From: Rhodoferax_B ferrireducens_A
GTDB lineage: Bacteria; Pseudomonadota; Gammaproteobacteria; Burkholderiales; Burkholderiaceae_C
Reading direction: 5' to 3'
NCBI RefSeq assembly: GCF_031458075.1
Contig: NZ_JAVDXT010000001.1
Location: 558,001 to 622,000, forward strand
DNA length: 64,000 bases
Part shown: positions 32,556 through 41,521 of the stretch, one piece after another
Numbering within the stretch: the first letter of the stretch is position 1
How the letters are laid out: each line of letters opens with the position of its first letter
Translations under genes and position numbers: made by a program
Notes under the pieces: generated by a model
Databases searched by the model: none
Told to the model about the DNA's origin: nothing
Seen by the model: only the letters and a program-made list of their open reading frames with translations

Positions 32556-35500
32556 TGTTCAGGCTACGGCTCAGGTCGGTTCGCCACAAGCTGCTGTTGA
32601 TGGTGCTGGTGGCCAATTTCTTTACGCTCATGGCCGCGGGGGCTGCGCTGTTCTACCACGATCTGATGGAAAACCGCACCAAGACAGCCGCGGAGTTGAC
32701 GACCTTGGCCGGCATCCTGGGCCAGGGCAGTGCGGCAGCGCTGGAGTTCGACGATCCCAAGGTGGCGCACGAAAACCTGGCCCAGCTGCGCGCCAATCCA
32801 AATATCGTTGCAGCCGCCATCTACACCGCGACCGGCGCTTTGTTTGCCCACTACGTTGACAACTCCGCCGGTGAAGGTGCTATCCCCGGAACGCCAGAGC
32901 CGGAGGGTTTTCGTTTTGAAGGCGGCGAGCTGGTAGCGTTCAAGCACATCCAGATCCAGCGCACCACGGTGGGTACCATCTATCTCAAGGAGCGCTACGA
33001 GTTGGCGACCTGGCTGCGGGACTACCTGTTCATTCTGGGCTCGGTCCTGCTTGGCAGCCTGGCGCTGGGCTTGCTGATTTCTGCGTGGCTGCAGCGATGG
33101 GTGTCCGGCCCGATCCAGGCGGTCAGCACGGTGGCGCAGCGGGTCATGGAGCAGCGCAACTACCAGCTGCGCGCCGATAAAACCACGGAAGACGAGGTTG
33201 GCCAATTGGCCGATTCATTCAACGGCATGCTGCAGACGCTGGAGCACGAGATCGCCGAACGCAGTGGGGCCGAAACCGCGGTGCGCAACCTCAATGCCGA
33301 GCTGGAACAGCGTGTCGCCGGCCGCACCACCGAACTGCAGATCGCCAACCAGACGCTGGTGACGCGCACCGAAGAAGCAGAAACCGCCAACCGGGCCAAA
33401 GCCGACTTTCTGGCCAATATGAGCCATGAGATCCGCACGCCGATGAACGCCATTCTCGGGCTGGCCTATCTGCTGGACCGCAGCCAGCTGAGCGCAGACG
33501 CGTCGGACCTGGTGAAGAAGATCCGAGGCGCCGGGCGTTCGCTGCAGTCCATCATCAACGACATCCTGGATTTTTCGAAAATCGAGGCGGGGCGGCTGGA
33601 GATCGAACATGCGCCATTCCGCCTGGCCGACGTGCTCGACAACCTGGCCGGCATCATGGCGGCCAATGTCGGCGACAAGGACCTGGAGCTGGTGATTGCA
33701 CCGCTGCCCGACATCGCCGGCCAGGTGCTCGGCGATGCGCTCCGGCTGGAGCAGGTGTTGATCAATTTGACCGGCAACGCCATCAAATTTACCGACCATG
33801 GCAGCATCACCGTGGGCATACAGCTGCTGTCCCGCGACGAAAAGACGGTCAAGCTGCGGTTTTCGGTCAGCGACTCCGGGATCGGCATTCCGCTGGACAA
33901 GCAGGCCAACATCTTTGCCGCATTCGCCCAGGCCGATGTGTCCACCACACGGCGCTTTGGCGGCACCGGGCTGGGCCTGACCATCTGCCGCCATCTGGTG
34001 GCCAAGATGAACGGAGAGATTGGGGTGACCAGCCAGCCCGGCCGGGGCAGCGAATTCTGGTTCACCATTCCGTTTGAATGGTCTGCGTCCACCGATTACG
34101 CGCTGCCGGAAATGGCCTCGCTGGATGTACTGATCGCCGACGACAACGATGCTGCGCGCGAAAACCTGTCGCTCACCGCCCGCTCCATCGGCTGGACGGC
34201 CAACCAGGCGGAGTCGGGCGAAGCCGCCATCCGCAAGATACAGAACAAGTTCGACAGCAAGAACACCTACGACGTGCTCTTGCTCGACTGGAAGATGCCT
34301 GGCATGGACGGTCTGGCGGCGGCCGCCAAGATCCGCCAGACCTTCAAGGACGCCACCTCGCCCATCGTGCTGATGGTGACTGCGTTCTCGCGCGATGACT
34401 TGCTCAGACAGCCTGGCATAGAGGGAGTGGACGGCATTCTCAGCAAGCCTGTGACCAGCTCCACCCTGTACAACGCCGTGTCTGAAGCGCTGCACCGTCG
34501 CGGCCATGGCAGTGCCAGGCTTGCGGCAGGCCCCTTGGGGCGCACGACCCAGCGGGTGGAAGGCGTGCGCGTGCTGGTGGTGGACGACAGCGAAATCAAC
34601 CGCGAGGTGGCGATGCGCATCCTGCTGGCCGATGGGGCGGTGGTGCATTTGGCCAACGATGGCCAGGCCGCGCTCGACTGGTTGCAGCGCAACCCGAAAG
34701 GCGTGGACATCGTCTTGATGGATGTGCAGATGCCGCTGATGGATGGCTACGAGGCCACCCGCCAGCTGCGGGCCCTACCGCAGTTTGCGGTCTTGCCTAT
34801 CGTGGCTCTGACGGCGGGCGCGTTCAAGGCGCAGCAGGATGCCGCCCTGCAGGCCGGCATGAACGCCTTCGTGGCCAAACCCTTCGATGTGGAAGAGTTG
34901 ATGCTGACCATCCAACGCCTGACGCACTTCCAGCCACGCCTGGTGGAGCCTGGCCAGGTGACCCTGCCCCTGCCTTTGCCCCTGCCGCCAGCGGCCTCTG
35001 CGGCACTGGACATGCCGGGCATCGCCGTCGGCAAGGGCCTGCATGTGTGGCGGGACCTGGCGGTGTATCGCCGGTTCTTGTCCCGCTTCGCTGCGGATTA
35101 CGCCGGTTTTGGGGCACAGCTCAGCCCGCAGTACGCAGCAGATGTGCGCACCGCCCGGGCACTGGTGCACAAGCTGCATGGTGCGGCGGGCAACCTGGCA
35201 CTGACCGATGTGGCCCGCTGCGCCGCCGCTGTCGAAGCCGCTGGGGACGGGGTCCATCCCGGCCCGGCATTGGTGGAGTTGCGTGCGGCGCTGGAGACCG
35301 CGCTGGCCTCCATCGCCTTGTTCACCTCCGAGAGACCGGCGGCAACGGCCGCCGCCGAGGTGCAGGTTGACGCCCAGCGCGTGGCCCCGCTGCTGGTCGA
35401 GTTGCTGGGGGCGCTGGATACCGACAACCCGGACGGGGCCAGTCAGCTGTCGGAGGTATTGGCGCCTCTGTTGCCCCCCGATGCCCTGCAGGCTCTGCAG

Positions 35501-35593
35501 GCATGCATTACCGATTTCGACTTTCGAAAAGCCGAGGCCGAGGTTCGACTCCTGGCCGAAAAGTTTGATATTGGCCTGGAGGCACACAAATGA
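32552..35593 (+). CDS. Hybrid sensor histidine kinase (CHASE8-HAMP-HK-REC-REC-HPt)
   Basis: This encodes 1013 aa. Domains in order: transmembrane ~14-34; periplasmic CHASE8-like sensor ~38-150; transmembrane ~157-178; HAMP ~180-232; coiled coil ~235-280; HisKA with Met-Ser-His292-Glu-Ile-Arg-Thr-Pro; HATPase with Asn-Ala-Ile-Lys-Phe-Thr and Gly-Thr-Gly-Leu-Gly-Leu; REC1 with Leu-Leu-Leu-Asp-Trp-Lys-Met-Pro; REC2 with Val-Leu-Met-Asp-Val-Gln-Met-Pro; HPt with His-Lys-Leu-His-Gly-Ala-Ala-Gly-Asn. A complete multistep phosphorelay; the final receiver is probably the response regulator encoded next (4-nt overlap). Input probably comes from the YfiR-like protein through the periplasmic domain. Confidence 0.95.
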   Translation: MMFRLRLRSVRHKLLLMVLVANFFTLMAAGAALFYHDLMENRTKTAAELTTLAGILGQGSAAALEFDDPKVAHENLAQLRANPNIVAAAIYTATGALFAHYVDNSAGEGAIPGTPEPEGFRFEGGELVAFKHIQIQRTTVGTIYLKERYELATWLRDYLFILGSVLLGSLALGLLISAWLQRWVSGPIQAVSTVAQRVMEQRNYQLRADKTTEDEVGQLADSFNGMLQTLEHEIAERSGAETAVRNLNAELEQRVAGRTTELQIANQTLVTRTEEAETANRAKADFLANMSHEIRTPMNAILGLAYLLDRSQLSADASDLVKKIRGAGRSLQSIINDILDFSKIEAGRLEIEHAPFRLADVLDNLAGIMAANVGDKDLELVIAPLPDIAGQVLGDALRLEQVLINLTGNAIKFTDHGSITVGIQLLSRDEKTVKLRFSVSDSGIGIPLDKQANIFAAFAQADVSTTRRFGGTGLGLTICRHLVAKMNGEIGVTSQPGRGSEFWFTIPFEWSASTDYALPEMASLDVLIADDNDAARENLSLTARSIGWTANQAESGEAAIRKIQNKFDSKNTYDVLLLDWKMPGMDGLAAAAKIRQTFKDATSPIVLMVTAFSRDDLLRQPGIEGVDGILSKPVTSSTLYNAVSEALHRRGHGSARLAAGPLGRTTQRVEGVRVLVVDDSEINREVAMRILLADGAVVHLANDGQAALDWLQRNPKGVDIVLMDVQMPLMDGYEATRQLRALPQFAVLPIVALTAGAFKAQQDAALQAGMNAFVAKPFDVEELMLTIQRLTHFQPRLVEPGQVTLPLPLPLPPAASAALDMPGIAVGKGLHVWRDLAVYRRFLSRFAADYAGFGAQLSPQYAADVRTARALVHKLHGAAGNLALTDVARCAAAVEAAGDGVHPGPALVELRAALETALASIALFTSERPAATAAAEVQVDAQRVAPLLVELLGALDTDNPDGASQLSEVLAPLLPPDALQALQACITDFDFRKAEAEVRLLAEKFDIGLEAHK

Positions 35594-38262
35594 GCACCTC
35601 ACCCATCCTGATCGTTGACGATGAACCGAGCAACCTGGCGACGCTGAAGCAAATCCTGGGGCCGGTTTATCCCCTGGCCTTTGCCCGCAACGGGGCCGAG
35701 TGCCTGGCAGCAGCCCGCAAGCACAGGCCGATACTCATCCTGCTGGATATCCAGATGCCCGACATGGACGGCTATGCGGTCTGTAGCCTGCTCAAGGCCG
35801 ACCCATTGACCGAAAGCACGCCGGTCATTTTTGTGTCGGCACTCGGCGAAACCGGTGCCGAGGCCGCGGGCTTTGACAGCGGCGGCGTGGACTACATCAT
35901 CAAGCCGGTGTCGCCGGCGTTGGTGCTGGCGCGGGTGCGCACCCATTTGTCGCTGGTGCGCGCCACCACGCTGGAACGCTACGTCAAACAGCTGGAAATC
36001 GAGCAGGCCAAGACGGCGCGGCTGAGCCGCATCCACGCGGTGCTGAGCGGCACCAATTCGGCCATCGTCAGAATCCGCGAGCCGCAGGCGTTGATGGCAG
36101 AGGCCTGCCTGATCGTGGTCAAGCTGGGCGGCTTTGGTTTGGCCTGGATTGGCCTGGCGGAAGAGGAGGGCACTGTGCTGACTCTGGCCGCCAGCCAGGG
36201 TGCAGAGCCTGGCCTGCTGGCCAGCTCGCTGGGCCTGGAGGCGGGTGTGACTGCCGCGGGACTGGGCATTCCTGCGCAGGTGTTGGCCCGCGGCAAGCTG
36301 CTGTTTTGCAACGATGTGCGCACCACCGCGCTGGAGGATCGCAGCAGCCAGGACGCGCTGAGCCGGGGTTATCTGTCCATCGTCGGCCTGCCCCTGGTCG
36401 TGGAGGAAAAAGTCGTCGGCGTGATGGTGCTGTACGCGCGCGAACGCGGCTTCTTTGACGAGGAGGAACTGAAGCTGCTGAATGAGCTGTCCGGCGACAT
36501 TTCCTTCGCTCTGCAAGCCATCGAATACGAAAAACGCGCACGCTTTCTGTCCTACTACGACCCGCTGACGGCGCTGCCCAATACCAGCCTGTTCCTGGAC
36601 CGGCTGGACCAGCTGGTCAAGACCGCAGCACGGGCGAACAGCGGCGCTTTTGTGATGGCGCTGAACCTGGACCGTTTCAAGCAGCTGAATGACGCTTTCG
36701 GTCGCCACGTGGGCGACCAGGTGCTCAGGCTGGTCGCCAAACGCCTGGAGGAAACGGTTTCTTCCTCCTACAGCGTTGCCCGTCTGGGCGCCGATAATTT
36801 TGCGCTGCTGGGCGAACAGGTGGGCAGCAAAGAGGTCAGCATCCTGTGTGAAAAAATCACCAGCGCCTTGATGGCGCCCATGGTGGTGGATGGCGTGATG
36901 CTACATGTATCGGCCCGGCTGGGTGTCGCGCTGTTTCCGGCGGACGCGGACACCGCCGAGGCCTTGTTCAAGAACGCCGAGGTGGCGCTCAAGCAGACCC
37001 GGTCGAGCAAGACGCGCTACCTGTTCTATTCGCCCCAGCTCAATGCCAGGATGGCGGAGAAGTTCGCCATGGAAAACCTGCTGAAGGCCGCGGTGGAGAA
37101 GCAGCAGTTTGTGCTGCACTACCAGCCCAAGGTCGACCTGGGCACCGGCCAGATCATCGGCGCCGAAGCGCTGATCCGTTGGCAGCACCCGGAACGCGGC
37201 ATGGTGTCGCCGGCCGAGTTCATCCCCTTGGCCGAGGAAACCGGGCTGATCGGCCCCATCGGTGCCTGGGTGATCCGTACCGTGTGTGCGCAGCAGGCGG
37301 CCTGGCTGCGCGACTTCCTGCCGGTGGTGCCGATTGCGCTGAACCTGTCGGCGCTGCAGTTCCGCGAGAGCAATATTCTGGAAGTCGTGCGCGAGGCTTT
37401 GACCGAATATGCCCTGGACCCGACCTGGCTGGAGCTGGAGCTCACCGAGTCCCTGGTCATGCAAGACCCGGAAGGGGCAGAGAAAACCCTGCGCTCGTTC
37501 CGCGGCCTGGGCCTGTCGCTGTCGCTGGACGACTTCGGCACCGGCTATTCGTCCCTGGCCTATCTGAAGCGCTTTCCCTTCAATACCGTCAAGATCGACC
37601 GCGCCTTCGTGACCGACGTGACCCGCAACCCCGGCGATGCGGCCATCAATACCGCCATCATCGGCATGGCCCACAGCCTGCGCATGAACGTGATTGCCGA
37701 GGGCGTGGAAACCGAGTCGCAGCTGAAGTTTCTGCGCAATCGCCAGTGCGACCAGATGCAGGGCTACTACTTCAGCCGCCCGGTACTGGCAGAGGATTTC
37801 GCGGCCATGCTGCGCGGCGACAAGCACTTGGAAATGGCGCTGGAGCTGAATGCCGAGCAGCCCACCCTGCTGATCGTGGACAACGAGGAATCCACCTTGT
37901 CCGCCCTGAACCGCGCGCTGCGCCGCGAGGGCTACCGCATCTTGACCGCGCAGGGCAGCCTGGAAGCGCTGGAGCTCCTGGCCAGCCATTCGGTGCAGGT
38001 GGTGCTGTGCGACCAGCGCCTGTCCAAGACCACGGGCGTGGACTTTCTCACCATCGTCGCCCAGCTGTACCCGGACACCATGCGCATCGTGCTCAGCGGC
38101 TATACCGAGCTGCAGTCGGTGCTGGATGTGGTCAACCGCGCCGAGATCTACCGCTTTCTGACCAAACCCTGGGACGACGGCCAGCTGCGGCAGAACATCC
38201 GCGAGGCTTTCCGCCGTTACCGGCCCAGCGATGCCGTGGCGGCGCAGCGGGTCTGGCACTGA
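35590..38262 (+). CDS. REC-GAF-GGDEF-EAL-REC response regulator (c-di-GMP phosphodiesterase)
   Basis: This encodes 890 aa. REC1 (~5-120; Leu-Leu-Asp-Ile-Gln-Met-Pro), GAF (~150-310), GGDEF (~320-470) in which the signature is Gly-Ala-Asp-Asn-Phe, hence very probably inactive as a cyclase, EAL (~490-740) with Glu-Ala-Leu-Ile-Arg, Asn-Leu-Ser, Glu-Leu-Thr-Glu-Ser, Asp-Asp-Phe-Gly-Thr-Gly-Tyr-Ser-Ser and Val-Lys-Ile-Asp all intact, and a second REC (~757-880; Cys-Asp-Gln-Arg-Leu) of the RpfG-like kind. Expected to hydrolyse c-di-GMP under control of two receivers. Last gene of the TonB/YfiR/kinase operon (ATGA overlap). Confidence 0.93.
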   Translation: MSTSPILIVDDEPSNLATLKQILGPVYPLAFARNGAECLAAARKHRPILILLDIQMPDMDGYAVCSLLKADPLTESTPVIFVSALGETGAEAAGFDSGGVDYIIKPVSPALVLARVRTHLSLVRATTLERYVKQLEIEQAKTARLSRIHAVLSGTNSAIVRIREPQALMAEACLIVVKLGGFGLAWIGLAEEEGTVLTLAASQGAEPGLLASSLGLEAGVTAAGLGIPAQVLARGKLLFCNDVRTTALEDRSSQDALSRGYLSIVGLPLVVEEKVVGVMVLYARERGFFDEEELKLLNELSGDISFALQAIEYEKRARFLSYYDPLTALPNTSLFLDRLDQLVKTAARANSGAFVMALNLDRFKQLNDAFGRHVGDQVLRLVAKRLEETVSSSYSVARLGADNFALLGEQVGSKEVSILCEKITSALMAPMVVDGVMLHVSARLGVALFPADADTAEALFKNAEVALKQTRSSKTRYLFYSPQLNARMAEKFAMENLLKAAVEKQQFVLHYQPKVDLGTGQIIGAEALIRWQHPERGMVSPAEFIPLAEETGLIGPIGAWVIRTVCAQQAAWLRDFLPVVPIALNLSALQFRESNILEVVREALTEYALDPTWLELELTESLVMQDPEGAEKTLRSFRGLGLSLSLDDFGTGYSSLAYLKRFPFNTVKIDRAFVTDVTRNPGDAAINTAIIGMAHSLRMNVIAEGVETESQLKFLRNRQCDQMQGYYFSRPVLAEDFAAMLRGDKHLEMALELNAEQPTLLIVDNEESTLSALNRALRREGYRILTAQGSLEALELLASHSVQVVLCDQRLSKTTGVDFLTIVAQLYPDTMRIVLSGYTELQSVLDVVNRAEIYRFLTKPWDDGQLRQNIREAFRRYRPSDAVAAQRVWH

Positions 38263-38281
38263 GTCGGCCACCAGCAAATAC

Positions 38282-38332
38282 TCCTAAATAGATAGCTGCT
38301 AGCGCAGTATTTACCTACGCTAGCGGCCATTT
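38282..38332. repeat. Intergenic repeat, copy 6 (reverse orientation)
   Basis: CTAAATAGATAGCTGCTAGC, then GCAGTATTTACCTACGCTAG, then CGGCC. The order is reversed relative to the other copies. CTAGCGCAG...CTACGCTAG forms the stem. It follows the signalling operon. Confidence 0.7.
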
Positions 38333-38443
38333 TTATCTGTATACGGTGGGCCGGCAACAGACAGCACCGCAATTTCGTTCAATACGCCCGCGCCCCGGCA
38401 TCCGACACTGCGCCGACTTCCCCCTTTGTCGCGCAGGAGCCGC

Positions 38444-39052
38444 ATGCCCTCTCTCGTCTTGCCCATGTTTTTATTCGCCCTGGCCGGCGCCATTTCGCCC
38501 GGCCCGGTCAACCTGGTGGCCGCCAGCCTGGGGGCCAGTGCGGGCTTTTACCGCGCCTTGCCGCATGTGGCCGGCGCCAGCCTCAGCTACGCGGCCATCG
38601 TCTGGCTGATGGGCAGTGGCTTCCAGGGCGTGCTGCTGGCTTATCCGTGGGCCAGCCAGTGGATGCAGTACGCGGGCGCCGCCTATTTGCTCTACCTGTC
38701 GGCCCGGATCGCCATGGCCCCGCCGGTGCAGCAGGCTGGGCCCGCCGGTGCGGCGCCGGACTGGCTGCAGGGCCTGGTGCTGGGCATAGGCGCGCAAACC
38801 CTGAACCCCAAGGCCTGGTTGGTCGCGTTGTCGGGCGTCAGCCTGTTCGTCGGTGCCGGGCCGCAGGCGTCGGCCAGCTTGCTGCTGTTTTGCGGCATTT
38901 CGGGCGGCGTCTGCTTTGGAGCGGTCGCGGCCTGGGCGGCTTTGGGCCGCTGGATACGCCGCTGGCTGGCGCATCCGCCGTACCAGGTTCTGTTCAACCG
39001 CTGCATGGCTTTGGCCCTGGCGCTGTCGGTTGCCAGTATGCTGATGCCCTGA
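38444..39052 (+). CDS. LysE-family exporter
   Basis: This encodes 202 aa with six membrane segments. The LysE/RhtB signature Gly-Ala-Ile-Ser-Pro-Gly-Pro-Val-Asn-Leu is at residues ~16-25, and Asn-Pro-Lys-Ala-Trp near residue 120. Exports amino acids or related metabolites across the inner membrane. AGGAG 5 nt upstream of ATG 38444. The AraC gene follows 23 nt downstream and may regulate it. Confidence 0.93.
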   Translation: MPSLVLPMFLFALAGAISPGPVNLVAASLGASAGFYRALPHVAGASLSYAAIVWLMGSGFQGVLLAYPWASQWMQYAGAAYLLYLSARIAMAPPVQQAGPAGAAPDWLQGLVLGIGAQTLNPKAWLVALSGVSLFVGAGPQASASLLLFCGISGGVCFGAVAAWAALGRWIRRWLAHPPYQVLFNRCMALALALSVASMLMP

Positions 39053-39075
39053 GCAGACAAAAGGTGCTAGACCCT

Positions 39076-39903
39076 ATGACCCCGGTCCCCGCGGCTTCGC
39101 AATCCTTCCAGCGCAGCAGGCGCTTGCCGCATGTGGAGATGCGCCAGGCCGGCCATGCAGCGGCCTGCTACCAGCCGCATACCCACGACGAGTTCTCGGT
39201 GGGCGTGGTCGATGCGGGCAGCGCCGTCTACCGCAACCGGCAGCGGCAGGACGCGCTGCACCCCGGCATGCTGGTGATGGTCAACCCTGGCGATACCCAT
39301 TCCTGCAACGCGACCGCGGGCCAGAGCTGGTCGTACCGCATGCTGTTCATCGACACGCCCTGGCTGGCGCGCCTGCAGGCCGACAGCCTGCCGCTGGCCG
39401 GCCGCGACTACGCGGCGTTTGCCACCCACAGCAGCGCCCAACCCCTGCTGTACCGGCGGTTTGACCGGTTGTTCCAGACCCTGGCGCAGGACGCCGATGG
39501 GCTGGCGGCCGAGGAGCAACTCGTGTGCTTTCTGATGGACTGCTTTGACACGCCTGCGCCCCGGCTAGAAGGCGGCCCACCGGGGGCGGCGCTGCAACGT
39601 GCCAGGGCGCTGATACTCGACCAGCTGGCCGACAAGCTGACGCTGGAGGCCATCGCCCACGAGGCCCGGCTCAGCCCCTTCCACCTGATCCGCAGCTTCA
39701 AACAGGCCTATGGCCAGACGCCGCATGCGTTCCAGCTGGACCAGCGCATCAACCGCGGCAAGCAGCTGCTCAAGCAGGGCCAGGGGCTGGCCGACGTGGC
39801 GCTGCAGCTGGGTTTTGCCGACCAGAGCCACTTCCAGCGGCATTTCAAAAGCCGGCATGCGGTGACACCGCAGGTCTACCAGCGGGCGCTGGCGGCGGCT
39901 TAG
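39076..39903 (+). CDS. AraC-family transcriptional regulator
   Basis: This encodes 275 aa. The N-terminal cupin-like domain has Tyr-Gln-Pro-His-Thr-His-Asp-Glu-Phe-Ser-Val-Gly and Leu-Val-Met-Val-Asn-Pro-Gly-Asp-Thr-His. The C-terminal HTH pair has Ile-Ala-His-Glu-Ala-Arg-Leu-Ser-Pro-Phe-His-Leu-Ile-Arg-Ser-Phe-Lys and Leu-Gln-Leu-Gly-Phe-Ala-Asp-Gln-Ser-His-Phe-Gln-Arg-His-Phe-Lys. Placement right behind the LysE gene is the common regulator/exporter pairing of this subgroup. The stop overlaps the convergent 517-aa gene by 3 nt. Confidence 0.93.
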   Translation: MTPVPAASQSFQRSRRLPHVEMRQAGHAAACYQPHTHDEFSVGVVDAGSAVYRNRQRQDALHPGMLVMVNPGDTHSCNATAGQSWSYRMLFIDTPWLARLQADSLPLAGRDYAAFATHSSAQPLLYRRFDRLFQTLAQDADGLAAEEQLVCFLMDCFDTPAPRLEGGPPGAALQRARALILDQLADKLTLEAIAHEARLSPFHLIRSFKQAYGQTPHAFQLDQRINRGKQLLKQGQGLADVALQLGFADQSHFQRHFKSRHAVTPQVYQRALAAA

Positions 39904-41453
39904 CGCAGCTGCTCGGCCAGGCGGGCCGGGTCGGTTTCGAGCAGGATGGCCTGGATGCCGGTGCTGCGCAGCCGGTCTTTTTCGGCGCGGTCGGCGATGT
40001 CGAAGCTGGGCTGCTGCTGGAAGTCCAACAGGTGTTCGATCAGGTTCTGCTGGACATAGAAGTCCTTGGGCGTGGTGCGCTCTTCCACCTGCACCGCGAA
40101 CTCGTACTTTTGCACATGGGTCGACTGGTGCGCCGACTTCTGCCCGTTGGCCTCGGTGGTGGCATCGCGTTCGAAGCGCAGCGCCACCTCGCTGTGGGCC
40201 TGGTCGTCCACCTGGGTGTACAGGTAGTTTTGCGAATTCTTTTCGCTGCTCAAGGTCGGCGGGCCGGCCGAGGTCAGCGCGCTGTGGAAGCTGGCTTTCA
40301 GCGCCGAGGTCTGCAGCTGGCGGATGCTGTCGGGCTGGTCGGCCGGGCCGCTGGTTTGGGTGCTCTGGCGGGTGCGGTAGTCGAAGCGGTCCAGCTCGTC
40401 CGGGCGCAGTGGGTTGGGGGCCTGGGCGCTGGTCTGGATGTGCAGGTCGAAGTCGGCCAGGCCGGTCAGCAGAGGGGTGGCGACTGATGTAGAACCCGTG
40501 CTGCTGCCGTAAGAATGCTGCAGCGCGCTGAACGCATCCTGCACCGAGGCAATCCATTCGGCGCTGGCCTGGCCGCGCTGCCCGGCCTGCTCGATCTGCC
40601 CGAGGTAGCGTGCAATCGACTGTTCGCGCTGCGCCGCCGGGCCCCACATCGCAGGGTTGCCCAGGTCCAGCTTCAGATCGATCTGGTCGGTCGGCGTTTG
40701 CAGCTGCAGGCTGCGCAGGCCGTCTTCGGCGCGGAACTCCAGCAGCACTTTCTCGCCCTTGCGGTCGACCTTGGCGCTGAGGGCAATACTGGACAGCACG
40801 CTACTGTCGTAGGCGCCCAGGTCGGCAATGTCCATGCGTGGCGGCTCGGCGGTGATGCTCTGCACGGCTTTCTCGAAGCCGCCGGCCAGCTGGGTCAGGG
40901 CCTGGCGCTCGGCGCTGCTCAGGGGGCGGCTGCTGTGGATTTCAACCCCCAGGCCGGTGCTCTGGTTGGTCAGCACCAGGCTGACGACCGTGCCCGAGCG
41001 GGTGCGTATGTTCAGTGCGACCTCGGCCGAGGCATTGCTGCCCACATTGGCCAGCGCGGCCTGCGACAGGCCCGTTAGAGCGGCTGTGGCATTGTTCTTG
41101 GGCACGAAGTTGACCACCGACTGCTTGAAGTCGCTGGCGCTGCTGGCAAAGCGCTCCAGCAGCGCGCCGCCCAGGCCGGTGAGCCGGCTGGTATTGCCGC
41201 TGGACGAGAAATTGCGCGCCATCAGCTTGCTGACAGTGTCTTCGGAGCGGCTCAGCCAGGCCTGCACCTCCTGTACTGCGCTGCGCGCCGGGGGCTCGTA
41301 GGTCAGTGGGCTGGTGGTGATGGCGGGCGAGAGGCTGAGCACCGCCGAGGCGATGGCCGGGTCGTCCAGCTCCGGCTCAATGTTGCTGCGCAGATTGCTG
41401 CTGTTGCTGGCCAGGCTGGCATCCCAGGACAGGGTGGTGGCAGGGATTTGCAT
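39900..41453 (-). CDS. Uncharacterised 517-aa protein
   Basis: A long soluble protein without signal peptide. The N-terminal ~90 residues are Ser/Thr/Pro-rich and look disordered. The middle (~130-270) is beta-rich, with Ala-Leu-Asn-Ile-Arg-Thr-Arg-Ser-Gly-Thr-Val-Val-Ser-Leu-Val-Leu, Leu-Ser-Ser-Ala-Glu-Arg-Gln-Ala-Leu-Thr-Gln-Leu-Ala-Gly-Gly-Phe, and Pro-Thr-Asp-Gln-Ile-Asp-Leu-Lys-Leu-Asp-Leu. The C-terminal part has Phe-Tyr-Val-Gln-Gln-Asn-Leu-Ile-Glu. Codon use is like the neighbours. I recall similar unnamed proteins in pseudomonads but no function. It stands alone: convergent with AraC, and 68 nt after the transaldolase gene on the same side. Confidence 0.7.
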   Translation of the reverse strand: MQIPATTLSWDASLASNSSNLRSNIEPELDDPAIASAVLSLSPAITTSPLTYEPPARSAVQEVQAWLSRSEDTVSKLMARNFSSSGNTSRLTGLGGALLERFASSASDFKQSVVNFVPKNNATAALTGLSQAALANVGSNASAEVALNIRTRSGTVVSLVLTNQSTGLGVEIHSSRPLSSAERQALTQLAGGFEKAVQSITAEPPRMDIADLGAYDSSVLSSIALSAKVDRKGEKVLLEFRAEDGLRSLQLQTPTDQIDLKLDLGNPAMWGPAAQREQSIARYLGQIEQAGQRGQASAEWIASVQDAFSALQHSYGSSTGSTSVATPLLTGLADFDLHIQTSAQAPNPLRPDELDRFDYRTRQSTQTSGPADQPDSIRQLQTSALKASFHSALTSAGPPTLSSEKNSQNYLYTQVDDQAHSEVALRFERDATTEANGQKSAHQSTHVQKYEFAVQVEERTTPKDFYVQQNLIEHLLDFQQQPSFDIADRAEKDRLRSTGIQAILLETDPARLAEQLR

Positions 41454-41521
41454 GGTGCGGCGCCTGGCGTGGTAGATACCATTCCATCGGCCGCTGCGCC
41501 GAAAACTTGAATCCGCGGGCC

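Noticed and set aside
32001..38262. A second copy of the YfiBNR system
   Set aside because: Only the YfiR-like component is present; there is no YfiN-type CHASE8-HAMP-GGDEF cyclase and no YfiB lipoprotein.
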